From positions 192,993,627 to 193,057,626 of the forward strand of contig NC_091120.1 of NCBI RefSeq assembly GCF_040183065.1: a stretch of 64,000 nucleotides of DNA. The letters are read 5' to 3'. The first letter of the stretch is position 1. Each line of letters begins with the position of its first letter. This document shows, piece by piece, positions 12,284 through 23,815 of the stretch. Below the pieces are notes generated by a model. It was given only the letters and a program-made list of their open reading frames with translations. It was not told where the DNA came from and ran no database searches. Both the position numbers and the translations under genes were made by a program. This DNA is from Periplaneta americana (Eukaryota > Arthropoda > Insecta > Blattodea > Blattidae).

Positions 12284-12390
12284 TAAAAGAAGATGGCGGC
12301 CATGTTTGTGTAATGCCCCAAAAAGTGGGCTCCCATACCCAATTCACATTGGTGTATTCAAAGGTTTCATTTTTCTTTCAACTTTTGAAA

Positions 12391-12920
12391 TACAGAGTCT
12401 GACAAAAAGATCTGATGTTTTTAGGTTGGCAGTAACTCTGGCTAAGACAGTCGCGCAGCGGTGGGTGAATAGGTAATGAAAGCCATTGTTGATACAATTT
12501 CAATTGAAATGCATCCGTGGAACGCATAGCGTCAGGCATTTGCTGTGGAGAAGTTTTTCAAAACAAATGATTCAGTAGATCTTACGCAGCTTAGGTTCCG
12601 ATTGTATTTCAGTTAGGTCATATGGGCGAGTTCCCTGCAGTAACACAATTTTATTATGGGTAGGCCTAAACAATTTCAGAACGACTTCTTCAGGCATCAA
12701 AACGTAAGTCAGTAGGAAGGCCGTACGTCAGGGAACATTGATACACGTAATTCAGGCCAGCCTTCAACGTTCAGCAGTCCGATTGTATTACGTTATTTGG
12801 AGGATGTAATTTTCGAAACCTCATTTTGCCCTTTTCGATAAAACAATAAAAACAACTTACATTAAAATACAATGAGTTATCTCATTTTAAAAAAATCGGA
12901 TCTTTTTTCCGGACCCTGTA
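12391..12920 (+). mobile_element. Degraded Tc1/mariner-type element
   Basis: TACAGAGTCTGACAAAAAGA at the left pairs imperfectly with the inverse of TTTTTTCCGGACCCTGTA at the right, with TA at both ends. It carries the N-terminal transposase remnant listed next and has lost the C-terminal half. Confidence 0.65.
12533..12841 (+). pseudogene. Tc1/mariner transposase N-terminal remnant
   Basis: The peptide begins QAFAVEKFFKTNDSVDLTQ, the helix-turn-helix start of an insect transposase family whose C-terminal end looks like the fragment at 3944. It continues past three internal stops to SGQPSTFSSPIVLRYLED. Nothing catalytic remains. Confidence 0.7.
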
Positions 12921-13285
12921 ATAGGCTGTACTGCGACTTTTGGAACATTCTGTAGTTTAAGTGAAAGTCAATCGAGACTTACTATGTGTTACAGGAATAT
13001 CGATCGGAGTTCGTTTTATTGGCAACAATGGAATGAAATTGTATTGTTGAGGGAAACTGGGGAATTTCCCCAAAAAACCAAAGAGGCTGCATCGGAGTTT
13101 AAGGTGCATCTACACGGTTCAACTTTTCTTTCAACTTTAAGCCTTCAAACAATGCATGCAGGGATGAACGAAACGCATTCAATTGTGCATGGTTTCTTCC
13201 ATAAAAATGAGAGCGCATGCGGCAATTGAAAGCTACCCATCGTTGGTGGGTATCTTGTATTTCGTATTTCATTCAACAGTATAAA
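12921..13285. other. Unassigned sequence
   Basis: An 81-codon plus-strand ORF (12984-13229) lies here, but it matches no domain I recognise. It starts in ordinary AT-rich sequence. Confidence 0.35.
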
Positions 13286-14670
13286 TCTATACTAATAATA
13301 AATCTGTAGCCGAAATTTTTCTGGTAATTTTCGATTTTCCAAAAATAATTGGTCCTAACATATATAATTAACCACCCTGAAACCGAAAATCCCTTTTTTG
13401 AAATTTCTGTCTGTCTGTATGTTTGTTACCTTTTCACGCGATAATGGCTGAACGGATTTCAATGAAAATTGGAATATAAATTAAGTTCGTTGTAACTTAG
13501 ATTTTAGGCTATATGGCATTCAAAATACATTATTTAAAAGGGGGGTTATAAGGGGGCCTGAATTAAATAAATCGAAATAGCTCGCTTATTATTGATTTTT
13601 GTGAAAAATGTTACATAACAAAAGTTTCTTTAAAAATGATTTCTGATACGTTTTATTCTTTGACAAATTTTGATAGGACTGATATTTAATGAGATAAATG
13701 AGTTTTAAAATTAAAATAACTGCCATCTAAAGCGGTGTATTGAAATAAAAAACAAATGACTTCGTCTGTAAGGGGCCTTGGACACAACACTCGAAAGCTA
13801 TGAAAGATAGCCTACAGACAATGTTTCTGTGTTTTATGAAGTAATATCGGAAGCTAAATTAACCGATTTGTATAATTAATTATTATTTCATCATTGGAAA
13901 GTGTAGTTTCTCTTGATGGACATAATGCTATAATGTTATTACAGTAACTTGTGAGTGAATCGTGGACAGGTAAGATTAAAATAGCTTCTTATGCATAGAA
14001 AACTTGATAGGTTATTCTGTATATTCATTTCCTGTATTTCTGAAAATAATGTTTATGAACATATTCATTTTTATCTCAGAGAATTAACGAACAACGAGAG
14101 TGTATTGATGTAGTATGCAGTAATAGTACGTTAGCTTAGCATTCCATTATTTTATAATTCAAATTTTAACTATGCTCAATTGAATCGTGTTAAAATACAT
14201 ACAATATATATGCAATAAATGCAATGCAAAAAAATTGGGTAATGAGCCAAGCAGATTATGTTGCGCTGTTGTAAAACTGTTCCTCCTGAGATTCAAGAGC
14301 TCCCACAACAAATTAAAAACTTTCTAAATCGAGTACATCCGTTATCAACACACTTTTTACATAATATAATATAAACATAATAATAAATCTGTAGCCAACA
14401 TTTTTCTGTTAGTTTTCGCTTTTCCAAAAATAATTGGTAATAACAATTAAGAAACATGTTAAAGGAATTGTCATTGCACCAAATGAGTGGTCTCTGGATC
14501 AAAATGATCGCATTTTAACATTTTAAATACAATTTAAATTAAGTAACATATTAAACGATTTATCCTTCTATCAAACACGAATGTTCCCTGGATCAAATGT
14601 CCTATTTTAATTATGTAATTACTTTATATTTATTTCTAACGGGTACAGCGGAGCGCACGGGTACGGCTGG
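13286..14670 (+). mobile_element. Helitron, copy 2, possibly two overlapping insertions
   Basis: It has the same TCTATACTAATAATAAAT start as copy 1 and the same 3' hairpin followed by CTGG. Similarity to copy 1 holds to about 13950. The next 400 bases are different. At about 14377 the 5'-type sequence AATAATAAATCTGTAGCC appears again and leads to the shared 3' end. Either the element carries captured sequence, or a second 5'-damaged Helitron provides the right end. Confidence 0.75.
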
Positions 14671-15120
14671 TAAATAAATAAATAAATAAGCAAAAATAAA
14701 TAAATGAGCAAATAAATAAAAATAAATAAGCAAATAAATAAAAATAAATAAGCAAATAAATAAAAATAAATAAGCAAATAAAAAAATAAATAAATAACCA
14801 AATGAATAAAAAATTAATAAATAAGGAAATAAATAAACTAATAAATAAGCAAATAAATAAAATAGTAAATAAAAAATTAATAAGCAAATGAGTAAAATAA
14901 ACAAATAAATAGACAAATAAGTAAATAAATACAAAATAAATAAGAGAATAAATAAAATAAATAAATAAGCTAATAAATAACCAAATAAATAAATAAAAAG
15001 TTACATAAAAATTGATAAAAAAATAAAAATATATACATTAAATACAATATAAAAATAAACGCAATAGATAAATAACGATTTAAAGAAATAATTAAAGAAA
15101 TAAATATAAATAAGTACCTA
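14671..15120. repeat. (AAAT)n low-complexity tract
   Basis: It is an imperfect AAAT/AAGC-AAAT repeat starting at the very Helitron end. The Leu/Tyr/Phe-rich minus-strand ORFs here are products of the repeat. Confidence 0.9.
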
Positions 15121-15732
15121 ATTGTTCTAGGAGGTCGCGAAAAAACTAAAAATTCTTTTGTTTGGTGATGTTGGACCTTTTAAGCTCAAAATGGCGGCAA
15201 GTACGATTAGCTTTATTGATGATTATCGCATACGCGATTGCCTATGGACACAATTTTGCGAATCAAGTACGCTTAAGTATTGGCTTGATGCCTAATATAA
15301 TATATATATATATAAATATATACTGTATGTATATATGTATATATACTGTATATATGTATATATATACATATATATACACGAAATGAAGATGACGTTCAAC
15401 ACGGCGCACCGTGCAGACAAAATCTGCATGCATCTTAATTGAACACTCGTTTACAACTTGATTCTGTCAACATTCTCCCCAGATTGCATGCGTAAACGTA
15501 TGGAAAATTGAACCGTGTTGATGCACCTTTACCTCCGCAACTAGAACGCGTCTTGCCACACGAGTATTTGCAAACGAAACAACCATGTAGCTACATAAGT
15601 ATGCAGCTGAGATATGCTGTTTAATACGTGTCGTAATTTTTTTATTTCGATGTACTATTCCATATCACGGACAGAAGCAATACAAATGTGAAAAATACCT
15701 TTCAAATCATTAAGCTGCAACAAGAAGTTAGC
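15121..15732. other. Unassigned sequence with a TA-rich microsatellite
   Basis: A (TA)/(TGTA) tract lies at about 15297-15380. No gene is seen in the rest. Confidence 0.5.
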
Positions 15733-16620
15733 CACCGGCGTAGCTCAGGCGGTAGCGCCTTTGCCAGAGTTGCACTTCGGCGTGAATTCGATTCCCGCTT
15801 GGGCTGATTACCAGTGGCGTAGCGTGAAATTTTGAGCAGGGGAAGCTAACTTAAGTTGTCTTTCATGTGTATATGAGAAAACGTATTACAAAAATATAGT
15901 CTTAATGTAAATAGTAGTCAATGTCAAGTCAGCAGTCCGAAGATTGGTTGGAACCTCGTAAGTAATACCAATGATACGTAGTAAAATATGATTTCATGGT
16001 TTACACTTATCTCTAACAAATAGAGTCGGTCATTTGTTTTTTAAATCGCACTTTTGTTCGTCTTGATAATAGAATTGTCCTAAAAAAATTCAAGTAAATT
16101 AGTGTCAGGAACTGTTATTTTACTCATTATTTATTATATCAGGCACAATGCACACTAACACTTCAAGTGAATACAACTCACGAAAGGGATAACTCGGAAA
16201 ATAAATTATTTTCAATGTAAAAGCTAGCTTCTTGCGAGCCTTGCGACCAGGGTAGTTTAGTTAGAAAGGGATGAAAATCTGCGGGGTGGGTTACACAGAA
16301 GAATGAGTGAAAGAAACCAGTATGCTTGGAAGCTGGTGTGTGCAGGCTTCTTGTTTACTGCTGCATCACGAATCATCTCTTGGACTGCCGCATCACAATA
16401 TTTAACGCATAAATATAAACTTTATTAAAATTAATAAATAATTTTGTTCATAAACTGCAGGTTTATTATGAAATATTTATTAACTGGGGAAGCTGAGCTT
16501 TTTAGCTTACATTGACGTTACGCCACTGCTGATTACCTGATTGGGGTTTTTCCAACTGTAAGGCGAATCGTTGGCCTCTTCTCCTAATACCATCTCGCTA
16601 TCACAAATTCTATGGACGCT
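15733..16620 (+). repeat. tRNA-derived SINE, split by a hAT element
   Basis: The head GGCGTAGCTCAGGCGGTAG (A box) and GAATTCGATTCCCGC (B-box-like) at 15738-15798 are followed by GGGCTGATTAC. After the insertion it resumes at CTGATTACCTGATTGGGGTT and runs through the usual body (CCATCTCGCTATCAC, GACGCTAAATAACC). This is a Pol III type promoter, but the 3' half does not fold as a tRNA, so it is a SINE and not a tRNA gene. Confidence 0.85.
15812..16528. mobile_element. Non-autonomous hAT element in the SINE
   Basis: The ends CAGTGGCGTAGCGT and ACGTTACGCCACTG are inverted repeats. An exact 8-base duplication CTGATTAC lies at 15804-15811 and 16529-16536. The CAGTGGCG terminus with 8-base duplication is typical of hAT. 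A second inner inverted pair (GGGGAAGCT / AGCTGAGCTT) is present, and no transposase remains. Confidence 0.9.
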
Positions 16621-17074
16621 AAATAACCTAGTATTTAGTTGATACAACGCTTCTCGTGACAACTATTTGATCCAACAGTTCTCTTCCTATTTTGTATTTA
16701 TTTTTTAATTTAATAACAACTCCAAATGTTGCATTAAGAGAAAATGAATACACCCACAAAACAAAAGAGAGAGGGAAACAAAGGAAGATCTAATATTACT
16801 GTCATATACCAGTCATACTCTGAACAAACAATAGATATTACAGGGGCGAGGTTTCTTTCTCCAATGATCGATTTAATAAATCGAAAAACATACACTATCC
16901 CCACAGACTTCATTTCATTTTCCAGTTATTCTGTTATCGAGATATAAATCATCTCGATGTGTAATAAATAGTTCACGCGGAAATTGCCCGCTGTCGTACA
17001 TTGTTGGGTTTGATAATAAGTTTCATCTTGATAAAGTCTTTATATCGATTTGAAAATGGACACGACTACTACAG
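16621..17074. other. Unassigned sequence
   Basis: A 67-codon ORF at 16744-16947 has no recognisable domain. Nothing else is seen. Confidence 0.35.
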
Positions 17075-19545
17075 ATATAAATAATTATTACAAATTCAAT
17101 CATGTGACTTATCTTTAATGCAAATTATACAAATATAAATTTACATTGTGTTTTAAATTGTTAACGTTTTCGCTGTTCCATTGTGCATATTTAACAATTT
17201 TATATATTAAAATAGTAGTTGACAACCATATTATCTCATTTACGTAATACATTCAAACACAATTATTGTATTCTTTGCAAACGAGTCTTAATATGGCAAT
17301 ACAATTAGTGTACGTGTTTGATTGTATATTTTGTTTCTGCGTAGTATGACATAGTTACTTAATTCAATTCCAATTGTACATAAATAAATATGCATATTTT
17401 AAATTTGTGATTTTAATTTGTAGGCTACATTTATGTGCTTTTTACCGTTTTAATGTTTTTTTTTTTTAATATTAACGTCAACAGTGTACAGGGTTAGTTA
17501 AAAGTCCCGCACCACCTAAATAACTTTTGAAGCATACAGTTCAGTGACATGAAACTTGGTATATGAGGATAACCATATACTAAGAAGTCAATATTGGTAT
17601 TACCGAGTTTTTCGCACTTCCTGTTTAACCGGAAGTAACTCCAACTCTCTTATTTTAAATGGAACACCCAATATATTATTTTACTTTTGAATAGTACTCA
17701 TTAAGAACTTTTCAAAAGTACCCACACTTGATACTTCTGTACAAATTCAGTGTTACTAAGTCAAGAAAACAGAAAAGTGTATCGAATATTAAAATAATAA
17801 AATACTCCTTACTTACTTACTTACAAATGGCTTTTAAGGAACCCGAAGGTTCATTGCCGCCCTCACATAAGCCCGCCAGCGGTTCCTATCCTGTGCAAGA
17901 TTAATCCAGTCTCTATCATCATACCCCACCTCCCTCAGATCCATTTTAATATTATCCTCCCATCTACGTCTCGGCCTCCCTAAAGGTCTTTTTCCCTCCG
18001 GTCTCCCAACTAACACTCTATATGCATTTCTGGATTCGCCCATACGTGCTACATGCCCTGCCCATCTCAAACGTCTGGATTTAATGTTCCTAATTATGTC
18101 AGGTGAAGAATACAATGCGTGCAGTTCTGTGTTGTGTAACTTTCTCCATTCTCCTGTAACTTCATCCCGCTTAGCCCCAAATATTTTCCTTAGCACCTTA
18201 TTCTCAAACACCCTGAACCTATGTTCCTCTCTCAGAGTGAGAGTCCAAGTTTCACAACCATACAGAAGAACCGGTAATATAACTGTTTTATAAATTCTAA
18301 CTTTCAGATTTTTCGACAGCAGACTGGATGATAAGAGCTTCTCAACCGAATAATAACACGCATTTCCCATATTTATTCTGCGTTTAATTTCCTCCCGAGT
18401 GTCATTTATATTTGTTACTGTTGCTCCAAGATATTTGAATTTTTCCACCTCTTCGAAGGATAAATCTCCAATTTTTATATTTCCATTTCGTACAATATTC
18501 TGGTCACGAGACATAATCATATACTTTGTCTTTTCGGGATTTACTTCCAAACCGATCGCTCTACTTGCTTCAACTAAAATTTCCGTGTTTTCCCTAATCG
18601 TTTGTGTATTTTCTCCTAACATATTCACGTCATCCGCATACTCCTTCCTTAACAAAAAGAAAACAAAGCTAGCTCACCTTCTAAATTATGTGTTCAAATC
18701 GGTAGCCCTCAGCTGCTTTAAAACGTGTCACTCAATCATAGAAACCATTTAAGGAATGATTTAACCTGGCTTTAGGAATATCTTGGACCACTTCCATTTT
18801 TATTTAGCAACACTGAATTTGTACAGAAGTATCAAGTGTGGGTACTTTTTGAAAAACTCTTAATGAGCTTCATTCAAAAATAAAAAATATATATATTGGG
18901 TGTTCCATTTAAAATAAGAGAGTTGGAGTTCCGGTTTAACCGGAAGTAGAAAAAAACTCGATAATACCATTATTGAGTTCTTAGTATATTGTTAACCTCA
19001 CATACCAGGTTTCATATCACTGAACCGTATGCTTCAAAAGTTATTTAGGTGGTGCGTTTAATATTTTAATATTCGATACACTTTTCTGTTTTCTTAACTT
19101 AGCAACACTGAATTTGTACAGAAGTATCAAGTGTGGGTAATTTTTGAAAAGCTCTTAATGAGCTTTATTCAAAAATAAAAATATATATTGGGTGTTCCAT
19201 TTAAAATAAGAGAGTTGGAGTTACTTCCGGTTAAACCGGAAGCAGAAAAACTCGTAATACCATTATTGAGTTCTTAGTATATGGTTATCCCCATATACCA
19301 AGTTTCATGTCACTGAACCACATGCTTCAAAAGTTATCCTGTATATTTTGATGTATGTAAAAATCTTGAAGTACAGTTTTGATGCAATGTTTTTTCACAG
19401 GATCTTATTATCAATGCCTAAAGATGCCAAACTACAATGCGAAAATGTTAACAATTTAAAATACAATGTAAATTTATAATTGCGTAATTTGCATGAAAGA
19501 TAAGTCACATGGTTGAATAGCATTCACTTTGAATTTATTACTTGA
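17075..19545. repeat. Large composite inverted repeat with LINE in the centre
   Basis: The outer arms pair 17090-17170 with 19437-19530 (shared CATGTGACTTATCTTT and AAATTTACATTGT). The inner arm 17499-17810 is repeated in inverted orientation at 18790-19060 and again at 19081-19345. Shared markers are CTCCAACTCTCTTATTTTAA, TTCAGTGACATGAAACTTGG and ACTTGATACTTCTGTACAAA. The centre holds the LINE at 17814-18664. A fold-back transposon with an extra terminus is the simplest reading. Confidence 0.75.
17834..18655 (-). CDS. RTE-like LINE ORF, C-terminal 273 codons
   Basis: This is the reverse-transcriptase C-terminal part of a non-LTR element. It starts at the catalytic YADD motif ([11 protein letters not shown]). 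It continues through [15 protein letters not shown], the thumb ([21 protein letters not shown]) and the C-terminal block RRLRWAGHVARM, ending near [14 protein letters not shown]. No stop occurs over the whole stretch. The upstream palm and endonuclease are absent through 5' truncation. The 3' end has a (TTAC)n tail at 17810-17824 on the plus strand. Family placement as RTE-like is from the C-terminal motifs and is tentative. Confidence 0.85.
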   Translation of the reverse strand: MLRKEYADDVNMLGENTQTIRENTEILVEASRAIGLEVNPEKTKYMIMSRDQNIVRNGNIKIGDLSFEEVEKFKYLGATVTNINDTREEIKRRINMGNACYYSVEKLLSSSLLSKNLKVRIYKTVILPVLLYGCETWTLTLREEHRFRVFENKVLRKIFGAKRDEVTGEWRKLHNTELHALYSSPDIIRNIKSRRLRWAGHVARMGESRNAYRVLVGRPEGKRPLGRPRRRWEDNIKMDLREVGYDDRDWINLAQDRNRWRAYVRAAMNLRVP

Positions 19546-19759
19546 CTTATTGGAACTTTTCAAAAAATAAACTCAAAATATAACTTACGAGATATGTACC
19601 GGTACCTTATATGAATTTCACGGAATTCTTCACGCATAGACGGATTGGAATCCTTGGTTGCTCTAGTCTGTAAAGCGCGTATCACTCTTTTCCCAAAATA
19701 ATCAATTACTTGCTATCATAAACTGATTTTTTCAGGGCTAATACAATTTAATGTCTCTC

Positions 19760-19985
19760 GTCCTAGCGTCGTGATCTAAGACGTCATGCATGGACGTACG
19801 AGTCGAGGAGTTTTCTCATGAAATTTCGGCTAGTGTATGGGACCGGTGCCCAATCAGCATCGTGATGAATTTGGGGACAACGATAGGAAGCGAAATCCGG
19901 TTTCGAAAACTATCTATAAAGGCTGGAGGATCATCGTGCTAACCACTTAACAATTACGACACACTGCAGCCATCCGAAAGTTTTC
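19760..19985 (+). repeat. tRNA-related SINE of a second family
   Basis: It begins with a tRNA-like head (CTAGCGTCGTGATCTAAGAC) and continues with the body TTCTCATGAAATTTCGGC, GTGTATGGGACCGGTGCCC and GGATCATCGTGCTAACCAC. I recognise this as a dispersed insect repeat from its internal order. The B-box region is partly deleted. Confidence 0.6.
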
Positions 19986-20006
19986 TTCAGATGGTAATTC
20001 GCTGAT

Positions 20007-20910
20007 ATGCAAATCACAGAAACCTGCAGAAAAGTATATTCTATTATCCGTGTGCTAAAAAGGATAAATGTTCATCTCCCCTCTTGCTTAAAAAAGTCCC
20101 TTGTGCAGACGCTTGTATTTCCCTATTTTGACTATGCTGACATTTTACTCACTGACCTTTCCAGCGACAACAAAACGAAACTTCAACGTGCTCATAATTT
20201 GTGTGTACGTTTTGTAAGCAATATTCGTAAATATGATCATATTACCCCATCCCTGGAAGCAATAGGTTGGCTTAAACTAGATAAGAAAAGAAATTTACAT
20301 TCACTTCTCCTTCTCTTCGAAATCTTGAACTCTTCTATTCCTTCGTACCTGTCGTCTCGCTTCACTTACCTTTCTTCCCACCATAATCTGAACACACGCT
20401 CTCGCCATGAAACAATACTAACAATACCATCCCATCGCACATCCTCATACTCATCCTCTTTCACAATAGCCCTGCCAAGACTCTGGAATTCGTTACCTGC
20501 TATCATCAGGGACTGTCGAAATAAAATTTAATTCAAACACAAACTTACTAGGCACTTGGTCAGTAATTGAGACTCGTCCAGACATGGTTTCTTGTAAATA
20601 GTTCTCTTAATCTACCACAAAATATTTCAATATCCGGTAATTTCATCACTATAGAATTTTACAGACTAGGTTCAATTTTTAATTCAGTAAATACAAAAAT
20701 ATTCTTTGTTCTTAACTTCTATGATAAAATGTCTAGCTTTCATTAATCAGGTAATCTTGTCGTACTTTAATTTTTATTGTAATTGTAATTGTAAATTTAA
20801 TACTAGTTGTAATTTTATTCTTAATATTATAGTTGTAATCCCCTGGTAGAAGGGCAGAGAAGGCCTGACGGCCTTATCTCTACCAGGTTAATAAATAAAT
20901 ACTAAATACT
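20007..20910 (+). pseudogene. LINE (Jockey/CR1-like) C-terminal ORF with 3' end
   Basis: The ORF 20007-20531 encodes 174 residues of the reverse-transcriptase C-terminal region. Motifs are LVFPYFDYADILLTD, LQRAHNLCVRFVSNI and the closing IALPRLWNSLPAIIRDC. The 3' untranslated part ends in the hairpin AGAGAAGGCCTGACGGCCTT followed by AATAAATAAAT. The palm domain is missing, so the copy is truncated. The ATG used is simply the first in the open frame. Confidence 0.8.
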
Positions 20911-20917
20911 AAATAAA

Positions 20918-20990
20918 TTCATTATCAGCTTCATTTCAATCAGACGCTAGATAATCATCGCAGTTGATAAAGCGTCATAAAATAAACCCA
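20918..20990 (+). repeat. SINE tail fragment
   Basis: CATTTCAATCAGACGCTAGA and AAGCGTCATAAAATAAACCC match the tails of the SINEs at 26080 and 61825. Confidence 0.7.
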
Positions 20991-21528
20991 TTAAAATGGT
21001 AATTGTGATATCTCGAAATTCAAGCTAACAGAATCGCGCTCTTAAATTTGTAGATCAATTAAAAAACAATAATAATGTGCCCTCGTTATATTTCCATAAT
21101 TTACATTCCAGAAGTACTGAATTCTGCAGCTGTTACGAGTTTTCCTTACTCGCCTCACGCTGTGTAATCTTGCCAAGATCAAGGTCTAAAATAATAAAAT
21201 GTAATATAGAACAGACACAAGAGTTTGGCGATTATTATGAACGAAAACAGTGACAGTGAAATTGGGGGTTTCTCGATTTACTACACCGGAGAGAATGTTT
21301 CTCATGTACTCGCTAATTATGCCCGAAGGTTTGCCGAGGATGTTCCAGGTGTCAGAGTTCAAAACCATCCCACAGTGTTCAATCTTGTTAGAATGTTTGG
21401 AGAGAATGGAAGTCTATGAGATAGAAATTGTAGGAGCAGGCGATGTGTTTTGACCCAGGAAACTCTCAATGAAAAACTTCGCATAGAACTTTGAAATTAA
21501 ATGAAGTATTTTATTTTTGTTTTTAAAT
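20991..21528. other. Unassigned sequence
   Basis: Overlapping short ORFs at 21186-21453 show no domain. I see no gene here. Confidence 0.35.
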
Positions 21529-23259
21529 TAGGGTGACCAGATTCCCAAAATAAAAAAACGAGACACTTATTAAAGTTGATATGAATCAACAGTTTATCTG
21601 AACATTCATTACTACTTGTGTTTGTACAGGTTCATCATTTTATTTTTACTAACATTTTTAATATTAACCTGTCTATACCTTTAGAGACCCGGAAACACCG
21701 TTCGCTACCCCCTTCCACGACTGGAGTTCGAGGATACTGGTGTAAAACACAAACAAATCACTTTACTAGGTATAGGAGGGAAGAAAAGTAGTTCATCCAT
21801 TTACGTAAACTAGGAAATATCGCAATTTTGAGTTCGATAATTTTCATTAGGTTTTTGTTTAATCAAAATGCAGTACTGTCTTAAGAATAAGTGTTTTTAC
21901 TCACGAACTGAGTTATCCATGCGAACGTATTCATTATGCAGTGTATATTATACTGTCTACAGCACATTAGCGTACAATATAGAGAATGAAGTTAAATTGA
22001 AAAATAATCATAATATGGATATTTAAACACATTTTTGAAAATGGTGGCCGTTCATTTCGATACAGGCTTCAGTTCTTTTGTGCATATTATCGCACTATAG
22101 ACTATTGCATCTAATTCTATTTGCCAGTTTCGTCCTTCGTACTAGTAACTCATGTTGAAATAATTCTGTACTTACTCTATAAAAGAGTACCTTACGTACT
22201 GTAAATTCAATCTTCACTTCTGCCCGACCCGCACAGATAAAATTACTCAGACATGCTATCTACTGTCCGTCCAAGTGGTTATGCCGCAGGATCGTAGAAA
22301 GGGGGGAAATCACGTGACGGTTAACGAGGCCCTTTTATTTAAGTTATTTTAAACAGTTGTATAATATTACGTAAACGTCAAATTCCTAACAGAAATTAAT
22401 GTTTACAGAAAAGAGCTAAGACAGCCCAGATTTTACAGAGGGGCGTGCAGAAGCAGGTGGGGGAAATCGGGATGCGACATAGGCAGACGAACAGTACCTG
22501 TGCGAAAATATGGTTCAATATTGAAAGCTCTTTTGTCACTGGAAAACGCGAACATATTTCTGGAACGTACTATACTCACTAACTCAGTACTGTTTACTAT
22601 ATGCAGCCTTGATTCTGTCTGGAGGATAGTTGGAACTTCATTAATAGAAGGGGTGGGAGTGAAGTACATTAAAAAACTCAGGTACAATAAAAATTAAAGT
22701 AAAAATGAAATGATGTCCCTGTATAAAGTCAGTGAGCAATAAGGTACAGTTTTATTTTCTTTAAAGTAACGAATACTACACTGTTAACAATAACTAGGCT
22801 ATATGCCTAATAATTATACACAATAGATTAGCATGAATACTTGGCTTAAGTCATCGTTAACCATATTTTTATATTGCAACTAGTCTGGATTAATTAGGTT
22901 AACTTAACTGTTTAAAAATACTTCAGGTTAATTGGATCTTACATCATATTCATGTCGCTGTATTCTGAACTTTTTTCATAACAAAATTTTTTGCCTCATA
23001 TTACCTTTTAACTATTTTAACATTCTCCATGGAGATCAACTGTACAATCAGCATCATATTTCTTTAATGAGCGAATTTACTGTAGAAGTGTTGGCCTTTC
23101 CTCCAGGAAACTATAGAAGTCCATGCAATACAGGCCTACATTTTTAAAATGACATTTTGTGATTAGCATGGCCTTCATTGAATTCATTACGGTGACAGTT
23201 GATGAACACAAGATAGAATTAATCAATGTTTTACGTGACAATTAAATTAAGAGAAATAG

Positions 23260-23390
23260 TTATTTATGGTACTTGTGAGGTAAGTGCATCTTTATTGCAC
23301 GAGTGGAAAGATTTAAGCACGAGGCGTCAGCCTCGTGCTTAAATTACACGAGTGCAATAAAGATCACGCTCACAAGTACCATACGTAATT
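23260..23390. repeat. Long near-perfect hairpin, 4-base loop
   Basis: Arms of about 60 bases meet at GAGGC-GTCA-GCCTC (23321-23334). The outer part pairs GGTACTTGTGAG with CTCACAAGTACC, and the middle pairs ATCTTTATTGCACGAGTG with its complement. Only a few mismatches are visible. Confidence 0.9.
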
Positions 23391-23734
23391 TTATCCATGA
23401 CCGTAACGAAAAATTCTGTTTTATAAAAGAAAATATGTTGAAAATAAGTCCTCATGTAATCACATACCATGGCATGGATTTTAGAATCAATACGTTACTA
23501 GGTAGGTCATGATGTAGGAGACCATGATTAGTAAAGAATGGTATCTAAGGCGTTGGATAAATAACAAATTATAATTAATTATATATATTTTTTTTTTCAC
23601 TTTAAACGTGTATTTTCTTCTTTTTGAAGTTTCAGGGATTATTTAGAAGTGTTCACAGGACTAATGTGATTAAAATAATTTCACATTTTACTTCTGTAAA
23701 GTTAAGAGGAATATTAAAACTTAATTTATCATCG

Positions 23735-23815
23735 TGTCTGTTTAGCTCAGTTGGCTAACCCAACTTCGTAGGTTCAAGTGTCCTCGCATCCCAAAAGGTA
23801 AATTATTACAAAATT
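23735..23815 (+). repeat. tRNA-like SINE head fragment
   Basis: GTTTAGCTCAGTTGGCTAAC resembles an A box, and GGTTCAAGTGTCCTC a B box. The remaining sequence does not complete a cloverleaf, so I call a truncated SINE and not a tRNA gene. Confidence 0.5.

Noticed and set aside
14611-14934. Leu/Tyr/Phe-rich ORFs resembling membrane proteins
   Set aside because: They are translations of an AAAT repeat tract.
15733-15811. tRNA gene
   Set aside because: A- and B-box sequences are present, but the acceptor ends do not pair and the sequence continues into a shared SINE body. The same holds for 23735, 32642, 40855 and 61825.
16744-16947. Small ORF MNTPTKQKREGNK...
   Set aside because: No recognisable domain, no nearby promoter or splice context, and its length is expected by chance.
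22433-22697. Overlapping ORFs inside the 21529-24298 element
   Set aside because: Both strands are open, but neither resembles a transposase or has conserved motifs.
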